NCBI GenBank assembly: GCA_021791995.1 | Contig: JAJYVN010000203.1 | Location: 1 to 5,540 of the forward strand | Source of the DNA: Bacillota bacterium | Lineage (GTDB): Bacteria; Bacillota; Sulfobacillia; RBS10-35; JAJYVN01 | Direction: 5' to 3' | DNA: 5,540 nucleotides | Part shown: positions 1 through 4,912 of the stretch, in pieces | Position numbering within the stretch: position 1 is the first letter of the stretch | Layout of the letters: the number at the start of each line of letters is the position of its first letter | Translations under genes and position numbers: made by a program | Notes under the pieces: model-generated | The model's database searches: none | What the model was told of the DNA's origin: nothing | The model's input: only the letters and a program-made list of their open reading frames with translations

Positions 1-60
1 GCGGTAAACTGTGCGAACAGAGATGCCCAACCGTTTTGCGGCTTGCCCTGTCGAGAGCAT
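1..60 (-). CDS. N-terminus of a helix-turn-helix DNA-binding protein (partial, cut by left edge)
   Basis: Only the first 20 codons are in the window. They read MLSTGQAAKRLGISVRTVYR, which has the pattern of the N-terminal winged or MerR/excisionase-type helix-turn-helix: a 'G-x-A-A-x-x-L-G-I-S' first helix and turn, then 'V-R-T-V-Y-R' as the recognition helix. This start is preferred because AAGGGA lies just upstream (65-70 on the complementary strand) and the motif begins right at the Met. An in-frame ATG at 73-75 would add five residues (MIREQ). Proteins opening this way include MerR-like regulators, excisionase-family binding proteins and the N-terminal part of IS607-type serine recombinases. 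The fragment cannot decide between them. The gene follows the 80-residue gene on the same strand after about 60 nt, so the two could share a transcript. The helix-turn-helix call rests on motif recognition alone. Confidence 0.6.
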   Translation of the reverse strand, partial: MLSTGQAAKRLGISVRTVYR

Positions 61-120
61 CTGTTCCCTTATCATAGGGTCATCATCCGATCACCGGCGA
101 GTAATGTCAAGCGTCGATGT

Positions 121-363
121 CTACTCGTCGCTTCCGTCTTTGTGGAACATCTCGGGGTGGGCCTGCCGAAAGCGGCGGACCACCTCGCTGTCTGGCTCGT
201 GCCCATGATGCTCCATGATGGCGTGCAGCCGGGCTTGGATCGTCATCAGCATCTCCTTTTCCTGCTCGGGCGAGACGGCCGGACCTTGGACAACGGCGGT
301 GCTGAGGGACAGAATGTCTGCCAAGATGTTTCTTGATATCGTGCTCAGGCGGTCATGCTCCAT
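121..363 (-). CDS. Hypothetical small protein, 80 residues
   Basis: I do not recognise a family. The protein is soluble-looking, rich in charged residues and His, and predicted by eye to be mostly helical. It has no signal peptide, membrane segment or Cys residues. An N-terminal helical stretch (about residues 5-26, ISRNILADILSLSTAVV) is followed by a Gly-Pro break. A second helix covers about residues 31-52 (SPEQEKEMLMTIQARLHAIM), then comes a His-rich 'EHHGHEPDSE' linker and a final helical segment with 'VVRRFRQAHPEMF'. The case for a real gene is the start site: a perfect AGGAGG (371-376, complementary strand) sits 7 nt before the ATG. It is divergent from the sulfatase operon and lies upstream of the helix-turn-helix gene. 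It could be a small regulatory or accessory protein, but nothing in the sequence assigns a function. Confidence 0.6.
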   Translation of the reverse strand: MEHDRLSTISRNILADILSLSTAVVQGPAVSPEQEKEMLMTIQARLHAIMEHHGHEPDSEVVRRFRQAHPEMFHKDGSDE

Positions 364-370
364 CGGGCAT

Positions 371-376
371 CCTCCT
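371..376 (-). promoter_or_regulatory. Shine-Dalgarno of the 80-residue gene
   Basis: The complementary strand reads AGGAGG, a full match to the anti-Shine-Dalgarno consensus, with a 7-nt spacer to the ATG at 363-361. It is the best ribosome binding site in the window and the main reason to accept this otherwise unrecognised small gene. Confidence 0.7.
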
Positions 377-424
377 CATCCTCACTGGATGTAAGGATTC
401 CCCGGTGCACCCGATTTGCCCTCC

Positions 425-460
425 ACGCCTCTGGCATCTGTGGCTCCAGGGGAGAGGCGT
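425..460. repeat. Inverted repeat in the divergent intergenic region
   Basis: ACGCCTCT (425-432) is mirrored exactly by AGAGGCGT (453-460) with a 20-nt interval. Inside it, CTGG (431-434) can also pair with CCAG (446-449) if a few unpaired bases are allowed, giving a longer imperfect hairpin. A competing small hairpin, CTCC-agg-GGAG, occupies the right arm. It lies between the unknown small gene and the sulfatase operon, in the probable leader or promoter region of both. No U-run follows, so it is not an ordinary terminator. It could be an operator or leader structure, but an 8-bp inverted repeat at this spacing can also occur by chance in GC-rich DNA. Confidence 0.35.
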
Positions 461-524
461 CGCCGGGCGGCAGGAATCGGACGCGCCATGCCCAAACACA
501 GGTGTGTGACAAGGGGGCAGGGCG

Positions 525-1946
525 ATGCAGCACCCAAACGTGGTCTTTGTTTTTGCGGATCAGCTTCGCTACCAATCTTGCGGGTATGCAGGTGAGGGGC
601 GGGCCAAAACACCCAACATCGATAGCTTTGCCCGCGAGAGCGTCAACTTTCGTCAGTGCATCTCCGGCTCGCCGATGTGTGCGCCCTACCGGGCGTCGCT
701 TTTCACAGGCAAGTACTCGAGCAGTACGGGGATGGTGGTTAACGAGCTACGCATGAATCCAGATCACCGATCGTTGGCGCACGTGCTGCAATCGGCCGAC
801 TATGACACCGCGTACATCGGCAAATGGCACCTCTGGGCCTCTGAGCCGGCGCGGCATGATCGGGATGCGAACCAGTATGTGCCCCCGGGTCCGTATCGCC
901 TGGGGTTCGATGGCTTTTGGCGGACGAACAATTTCTGGCATGAATACTACCGCAGCTTCGAATTTTGGGATGATCCGCAACGCATCCCCATTGCGGGGTA
1001 CCAACCCGATGCGCAGACGGACACGGCGCTCCGTTGGCTCGAAGAGCGGGATCCGAATCGGCCGTTTGCGCTGTTTGTTTCTTATGGAACCCCCCATGAT
1101 CCATGGAATGAGGACAATGTACCGCGGGAGTTTCTGGATCTCTTTCGCGACGTGGCGTTCCCACCGCCCGAGACCTATGCGGACGGATCGGCCGAGTCGT
1201 GGGCGCCGCACCTGGACCGGCAGTGGTGGTTGAAGACGGTGCGGCCGAATCTCGAGCGTTGGCAACGGATTTACCACGCCATGATTGCGAACCTCGACGG
1301 GAACTTGGGTCGGTTGCTCAAGGGGTTGGATCGCTTGGGCCTCTCCCAGGACAGCATCGTTGTCTTCACCTCCGATCACGGGGAGATGTTTGGTGCGCAC
1401 GGACGCATCGCCAAGAACATCTTTTATGAAGAGGCGATCCGTGTTCCGTTTCTGCTGCGGTGGCCAAACCGGGCACCATCCGGCACCACGACCGACGTCT
1501 GCCTGAACACGCCAGATATCATGCCCACCCTTTTGGGCCTCCTTGATCTGCCCGTGCCGCCAGGGGTGGAAGGGAGCGATTTGAGCCACTGGGTCCTCGG
1601 TCGACCCGGACCGGCCCCTGAGGAAGCGTTTTTGCAGGGAATGGGTGCCGTCGTCTGGTGGACGGATGGTTTTGAGTGGCGAGCGGTGCGCGATGGTCGT
1701 TACACCTATGCGCGCATGCGTACGGATGGTGGGGAGTACCTCTTTGATCTTGTGCGGGATCCGCTCCAGACCACCAATCTGGCGGGTAGTGCTGAACACA
1801 AATCGATGCTTGCGCACTACCGGGAGGCTCTCGCGCGACGCATGGCGGCCTTGGGGGACACCTTCGAGTGCTGCACGTGGTATCGGGACCACTGGACGTG
1901 GAACCGCGAGATCGTCCGCACCGCCACCTTGCATTCGGGCGGTTGA
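525..1946 (+). CDS. Sulfatase family protein (alkaline phosphatase superfamily), first of a tandem pair
   Basis: This 473-residue protein is a type I sulfatase: a formylglycine-dependent, divalent-metal enzyme that hydrolyses sulfate esters. Some relatives act on phosphonate or phosphate esters. Visible landmarks are the first strand and metal site 'NVVFVFADQ' (Asp12, Gln13), the maturation motif CAPYR with Cys52 and Arg56 followed by 'ASLFTG', 'GKWH' (Lys100, His102), 'GTPHDPW' (His191), the metal-binding 'SDHGE' (Asp284, His285) and Lys297 before 'EEAIRVP'. The usual C-terminal subdomain 'YLFDLVRDPLQTTNLA' is also present (about 405-420). All core catalytic positions are there and the length is normal. 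No signal peptide is seen, so the enzyme is probably cytoplasmic. The start is set by AAGGGGG (511-517), 7 nt upstream, and by an in-frame TGA at 507-509. The fourth motif residue is Tyr rather than the usual Ser. The tail after residue 445 is rich in Trp and contains a Cys-Cys pair (449-450). Substrate is unknown. Confidence 0.93.
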   Translation: MQHPNVVFVFADQLRYQSCGYAGEGRAKTPNIDSFARESVNFRQCISGSPMCAPYRASLFTGKYSSSTGMVVNELRMNPDHRSLAHVLQSADYDTAYIGKWHLWASEPARHDRDANQYVPPGPYRLGFDGFWRTNNFWHEYYRSFEFWDDPQRIPIAGYQPDAQTDTALRWLEERDPNRPFALFVSYGTPHDPWNEDNVPREFLDLFRDVAFPPPETYADGSAESWAPHLDRQWWLKTVRPNLERWQRIYHAMIANLDGNLGRLLKGLDRLGLSQDSIVVFTSDHGEMFGAHGRIAKNIFYEEAIRVPFLLRWPNRAPSGTTTDVCLNTPDIMPTLLGLLDLPVPPGVEGSDLSHWVLGRPGPAPEEAFLQGMGAVVWWTDGFEWRAVRDGRYTYARMRTDGGEYLFDLVRDPLQTTNLAGSAEHKSMLAHYREALARRMAALGDTFECCTWYRDHWTWNREIVRTATLHSGG

Positions 1947-3406
1947 TGGGAGTGGGTGTGGTGGCGTCACGGCCCAATATTGTGTTGATCATGACGGACC
2001 AACAGCGCGCGGACTTCTCTCGGGCTGAGGGGTTTGCGCTCGACACGACACCATTCATCGACCGTCTTGCTACCATGGGCGTGCGGTTCGAACGGGCCTA
2101 TACTCCCATGCCGGTGTGCGGACCCGCGCGCTGCAGCATGTTAACCGGGCGCTTTCCACGCGCAACCCACGTGCGGGAGAACGGCGGCCTCCGCCACGCC
2201 TTCTACAACGCGGATCTCATCTCCCTGCTCCGCGATGCGGGATACCGAGTCCATCTCTGTGGCAAGAACCACAGCCACCGAACGAGGGCTGATTTCGACT
2301 TCTGGTCGGAGTATGGGCATGTGGGGGGTGGGCGCCGTGATCGACGTACGGCAGCCCAAGCGGAGTTCGATGCCTGGCTCCAAGCGCTGGACCACGGGGT
2401 CGCACTGGAGCCAACCCCCTTTCCGCTCAGCTGTCAGTTGCCCTTCCGCATTGTGGACGATGCGTTGGAGTGCCTGGAGGAGCAGAGGGACACCCCGTTT
2501 TTTCTCTGGCTTTCGTTTCCGGAACCCCACAACCCTTACCAAGTCCCCGACCCATACTTTCATCTGTTCCCGGAAGCTGAGATTCCAGAGCGTCGAGCAG
2601 GACCCGAGGCGGCGGAGTGGAAGGGACCGAAGTGGCGCTGGATGCGCCGGTTGTGGGAGAGTAAGCGTCCGGGGTATGACGCCGCGTGGCCGAGGTACCG
2701 TGCCAACTACTGTGGTATGCTGCGGCTGATCGATGATCAGATCGAGCGCTTCGTCGACGGCCTCCGGTCTGCAGGCCGTTCCGAGGACACCCTTCTGATC
2801 TTTGTTTCCGACCATGGGGACTACGCCGGTGACTATGGCTTGCAACGCAAGGGAATCGGTCTGCCCGAGTGTTTGGTTCGGATCCCGATGGTCTGGTGCG
2901 GGCCGGGCATCACGCCACAAGCACCGGTGGCGGACGCCTTCGTCTCTCTGGTGGATGTGCTGCCCACCCTCTGCGAGGTGATGGGGGCGGAGGTGCCCTA
3001 CGGTGTGCAGGGACGGAGCCTCTGGCCCTTGCTCCAGGGCCAATCGGGTGCGGAGACCGCGTTGGACAGCATCTATGCGGAGCTTGGGATCGGTGGCCGC
3101 TCCTACGCGGAGGACGAGTATCCCCCGTTGCACTTCGCCTATGCGGGTCCACACCTGGATGAACTGAACAGCTTCACCCAGAGCGGCCTCCTGAAGATGG
3201 TGCGCCGGGGACCATACAAGCTCCTGTACAGTGAGGACGGCCGGGGGGAACTCTATCAGGTGGAGCAGGATCCAGCGGAGCTGCATGACCTCTGGAACGA
3301 ACCAGGGTATGCGGAAATCCGCGCCGAACTCACCCTGGAGATGCTGCGGTGGATGCTTCACACCGAAGACGGTCTGCCCACCGCCCGTTATCTCCCCAAA
3401 CGGTGA
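1946..3406 (+). CDS. Sulfatase family protein, second of a tandem pair
   Basis: A second, diverged sulfatase of 486 residues. Landmarks, numbered from the ATG, are 'RPNIVLIMTDQQR' (metal Asp18, Gln19), the maturation motif CGPAR (Cys58 to become formylglycine, Arg62) followed by 'CSMLTGRFP', 'GKNH' (Lys107, His109), 'PEPHNPY' (His195), the metal-binding 'VSDHGDY' (Asp289, His290), Lys302, and a C-terminal 'YKLLYSEDGRGELY' plus 'DPAELHDLWNEP' region (about 424-453). No signal peptide is present, so a cytoplasmic enzyme is likely. The ATG overlaps the stop of the preceding sulfatase as TGATG, which suggests translational coupling. A GTG at 1961, giving MASRPN, has a better ribosome binding site (GGGAG at 1948-1952) and is a serious alternative start. 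A GTG at 1868 is rejected because it would overlap the first gene by about 79 nt. The pair probably acts on related substrates or successive steps. A phosphonate or phosphodiester substrate is also possible in this superfamily. Confidence 0.93.
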   Translation: MGVGVVASRPNIVLIMTDQQRADFSRAEGFALDTTPFIDRLATMGVRFERAYTPMPVCGPARCSMLTGRFPRATHVRENGGLRHAFYNADLISLLRDAGYRVHLCGKNHSHRTRADFDFWSEYGHVGGGRRDRRTAAQAEFDAWLQALDHGVALEPTPFPLSCQLPFRIVDDALECLEEQRDTPFFLWLSFPEPHNPYQVPDPYFHLFPEAEIPERRAGPEAAEWKGPKWRWMRRLWESKRPGYDAAWPRYRANYCGMLRLIDDQIERFVDGLRSAGRSEDTLLIFVSDHGDYAGDYGLQRKGIGLPECLVRIPMVWCGPGITPQAPVADAFVSLVDVLPTLCEVMGAEVPYGVQGRSLWPLLQGQSGAETALDSIYAELGIGGRSYAEDEYPPLHFAYAGPHLDELNSFTQSGLLKMVRRGPYKLLYSEDGRGELYQVEQDPAELHDLWNEPGYAEIRAELTLEMLRWMLHTEDGLPTARYLPKR

Positions 3407-3409
3407 GCG

Positions 3410-4117
3410 TTAGACGTCTTTCTCCATCTCCTTGCGGATGCGCTTCAGGGCCTTCTTCTCGATGCGACTGACATAGGAGCGACTGATGCGGAGTTCACGG
3501 GCGATCTCGCGCTGGGTCTTTCGCTCGACTCCTCCGATCCCGAAGCGCAACTGCATCACGCGTCGCTCCCGGGGGCCCAGGTGTGATTTGATGAGCGCGA
3601 TCAGGCGCCGGGTCTCCTGCTCCCGTACCACGCGGTCTGCTACACCCTCGGAATCGTCGCACAGGATATCGAGCAGGGTCACCTCATTGCCCTCGCCATC
3701 GCTGGTGATGGGTTCCTCCAGAAAGACCTCGCGTCGGTGCTTGCGCATGGACCGCAGATACATCAAGATCTCGTTTTCAATGCACCGGGCGGCATAGGTA
3801 GCCAATCGGGTACCCCTTTGCGCGTTGAAGGTTTCGATGCCCTTGATCAGCCCCACCGTGCCAATTTGGATAATATCCTCAGGATCTTCGCGGGTGCTGC
3901 CCTCGAATTTCTTGCAAATGTGGGCCACCAGACGCAGGTTGTGCTCGATCAAGAGGTTTCGGGCCGCTGGGTCACCCTCGGCGAGGCGTTGGAGGGCATC
4001 TCGTTCCTCGTCGCGCGAAAGCGGCGGCGGAAAACTGGAGGATCCCAGATAGCCCGTGAGCAGGACGAAGCCGCGCAGGGCGGCGACCACAGCGATGGCG
4101 AGCCAGCCCACACCCAA
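3410..4117 (-). CDS. sigK: RNA polymerase sporulation sigma factor SigK (pro-sigma-K), uninterrupted
   Basis: This is the late mother-cell sigma factor that directs coat and cortex-stage genes during sporulation; 235 residues. The N-terminus is the SigK pro-sequence: a hydrophobic stretch (about residues 5-22) then 'YLGSSSFPPPLS', which aligns with the B. subtilis segment 'YVKNNAFPQPLS'. Cleavage by the SpoIVFB-type intramembrane protease is therefore expected just before Tyr23 (inferred). Region 2 follows, with 'LIEHNLRLVAHICKKFE' (about 55-72), 'IIQIGTVGLIKGIETF' (about 82-97) and 'TYAARCIENEI' (about 107-117). Region 4 has 'LGPRERRVMQLRFG' (about 180-193) and the helix-turn-helix 'TQREIARELRISRSYVSRIEKKAL' near 201-224. 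The start is TTG at 4117, with AAGGGAGG (4126-4133) 8 nt upstream. The gene is continuous, with no skin-type element splitting it. It converges on the second sulfatase with a 3-nt gap and diverges from yqeG. Confidence 0.96.
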   Translation of the reverse strand: MGVGWLAIAVVAALRGFVLLTGYLGSSSFPPPLSRDEERDALQRLAEGDPAARNLLIEHNLRLVAHICKKFEGSTREDPEDIIQIGTVGLIKGIETFNAQRGTRLATYAARCIENEILMYLRSMRKHRREVFLEEPITSDGEGNEVTLLDILCDDSEGVADRVVREQETRRLIALIKSHLGPRERRVMQLRFGIGGVERKTQREIARELRISRSYVSRIEKKALKRIRKEMEKDV

Positions 4118-4125
4118 AATGCGAG

Positions 4126-4133
4126 CCTCCCTT
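4126..4133 (-). promoter_or_regulatory. Shine-Dalgarno that fixes the TTG start of sigK
   Basis: The complementary strand reads AAGGGAGG, 8 nt before TTG at 4117-4115. The site matters because the start codon is non-standard. Starting here keeps exactly the hydrophobic pro-sequence expected for pro-sigma-K. Confidence 0.7.
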
Positions 4134-4209
4134 GCTTCAGCGGGGATTGGAACAGTGTGGTAATCCTCTCGGATGGCGCAGTGGTCCTACGGTTCGGCGC
4201 CCGTTGCAG

Positions 4210-4236
4210 ACCATATGACGCAGCGTGCAAAGAGGT
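4210..4236 (-). promoter_or_regulatory. Possible sigma-K-type promoter upstream of sigK
   Basis: On the sigK strand, CATATGGT (4217-4210) fits the sigma-K -10 pattern CATAnnnT. An AC dinucleotide stands 17 nt upstream (4236-4235), matching the loose sigma-K arrangement AC-N16-17-CATAnnnTA except for the last A. It lies about 93 nt before the TTG start. In B. subtilis sigK is transcribed from a sigma-E/sigma-K-type promoter, so autoregulation would be expected. The pattern is short and degenerate, and I could not find an equally good sigma-E match, so this is tentative. Confidence 0.27.
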
Positions 4237-4273
4237 GCACACCGCTGATCCCCTCATCCGGTCGCCTTCGGCG

Positions 4274-4279
4274 TATACT
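4274..4279 (+). promoter_or_regulatory. Possible -10 element for yqeG
   Basis: TATACT matches the vegetative -10 consensus at five of six positions and sits 24 nt before the GTG start of yqeG, which would give a short leader holding just the ribosome binding site. No recognisable -35 hexamer is found at 16-19 nt spacing, and there is no TGn extension. The call is weak. Confidence 0.27.
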
Positions 4280-4291
4280 CGGGCCGGAACG

Positions 4292-4296
4292 GGAGG
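4292..4296 (+). promoter_or_regulatory. Shine-Dalgarno that fixes the GTG start of yqeG
   Basis: GGAGG lies 7 nt before GTG at 4304-4306. It runs into another in-frame GTG at 4298, which would be too close to the site to use. It therefore selects the downstream GTG and rejects the long open frame that extends back through the antisense of sigK. Confidence 0.65.
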
Positions 4297-4303
4297 AGTG
4301 CAG

Positions 4304-4828
4304 GTGTCCTGGAGCCGTCTTCTGATCCCGGGAGCCGTGGTTACCGATGTGACTGCGATTTCTCCTGCCGCGTTACACAAGCGGGGCATCGCGGCTGTGA
4401 TCATCGATCTGGATAACACGCTGACGCGCTGGAACGACCAGCGTTGTCCTCAGGAGGCTGCGCAGTGGCTTGCCGCATTGCGTTCGGCGGGAATCGCCTG
4501 TTGCATTGCATCCAATAATGGCCCTGGACGCGTGCAGGCGTTTTGTAGCGGTCTCCCGGTCACTGTGCCGTTTGTGGCGCCGGCGGGTAAACCTGCGCTT
4601 TCCGCGTATGCGGCCTGTCTCCGCCTGCTCGGAACCGCTCCAGAGGAGACGGCTGCTGTTGGTGACCAGGTGTTCACCGACATCCTGGGAGGCAACCGCG
4701 CGGGGCTGTTCACCATCCTGGTCACGCCTCTCAGTCACCATGAATTTCCCGCCACGCGCATTCTACGCGTGGTGGAGCGCATCTGGCTCCGGAGGCTCCG
4801 GGCTGCGGGGGCCGTTTCGTCCCTCTGA
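4304..4828 (+). CDS. yqeG: YqeG family HAD (subfamily IIIA) phosphatase
   Basis: A 174-residue protein, the normal length for YqeG, a HAD-superfamily hydrolase conserved in Firmicutes with a poorly defined physiological substrate. Motif I is 'DLDNT' (nucleophile Asp35, general acid/base Asp37). Motif II is 'IASNN' (Ser70). Motif III supplies Lys96 in 'AGKP'. Motif IV is 'GDQVFTDILGGNR' (Asp121, Asp126), characteristic of YqeG. The N-terminus 'LLIPGAVVTDVTAISPAAL' matches the family opening 'LLPDEFVKNIFHITPEKL'. The start is GTG, chosen from the ribosome binding site; the same frame stays open upstream, but that part is antisense to sigK. No signal peptide; cytoplasmic. It stands divergent from sigK and 84 nt upstream of aroE. 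In B. subtilis yqeH, a GTPase gene for 30S ribosome assembly, sits between these two genes; it is missing here. Confidence 0.93.
   Translation: MSWSRLLIPGAVVTDVTAISPAALHKRGIAAVIIDLDNTLTRWNDQRCPQEAAQWLAALRSAGIACCIASNNGPGRVQAFCSGLPVTVPFVAPAGKPALSAYAACLRLLGTAPEETAAVGDQVFTDILGGNRAGLFTILVTPLSHHEFPATRILRVVERIWLRRLRAAGAVSSL
4752..4772. repeat. Perfect 7-bp inverted repeat near the 3' end of yqeG
   Basis: CCACGCG (4752-4758) and CGCGTGG (4766-4772) are perfect complements around a 7-nt interval, forming a compact GC-rich hairpin in the RNA about 54 nt before the yqeG stop. No T-run follows, so it is not an intrinsic terminator. Arms this short occur by chance a few times in a window of this size, and the sequence is fully coding, so a function is doubtful. 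Confidence 0.25.
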
Positions 4829-4897
4829 TGTCGGCTCGGGCGGATCATCCTCGTTGCGCCGTCCGCAGAAGCTCCCGCAGGGGGCGAGTGGTAGGTT

Positions 4898-4904
4898 GGG
4901 GGAG
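4898..4904 (+). promoter_or_regulatory. Shine-Dalgarno that fixes the TTG start of aroE
   Basis: GGGGGAG stands 8 nt before TTG at 4913-4915. An ATG at 4905 is also near, but it is in the wrong frame and gives a protein without family features. In the aroE frame there is a TAG at 4892-4894, and no ATG or GTG occurs before the conserved 'NPVGHSLSP' motif. The TTG is therefore the only workable start. Confidence 0.65.
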
Positions 4905-4912
4905 ATGGTGCG

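Noticed and set aside
1868..1945. Upstream GTG start for the second sulfatase
   Set aside because: It would overlap the end of the first sulfatase by about 79 nt and add residues before the conserved first strand that are not expected in the family. ATG at 1946 or GTG at 1961 fit better.
747..1970. Long open frame of 407 codons on the minus strand, antisense to the first sulfatase
   Set aside because: No recognisable domain; the composition is that of a GC-rich shadow frame (rich in Arg, Pro, His), and the plus strand encodes a complete sulfatase with all its motifs.
2141..3361. Long open frame of 406 codons on the minus strand, antisense to the second sulfatase
   Set aside because: Same reasoning: a shadow of the sulfatase codon pattern with no motif or ribosome binding site of note.
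3399..3419. AACG/CGTT and AGACGTCT palindromes at the convergent junction as a bidirectional terminator
   Set aside because: Stems of four bases and an 8-bp palindrome without loop are too short and no real T-run follows on either strand.
3737..4303. Upstream extension of the yqeG frame by about 190 codons
   Set aside because: The extension is antisense to sigK and crosses the intergenic region. The YqeG family starts at the GTG at 4304, which has its own Shine-Dalgarno sequence.
4871..4885. Small hairpin GCTCCC-gca-GGGGGC between yqeG and aroE as a terminator
   Set aside because: The stem is only 6 bp with a G-T pair and is not followed by a T-run. At most it could affect translation of aroE.
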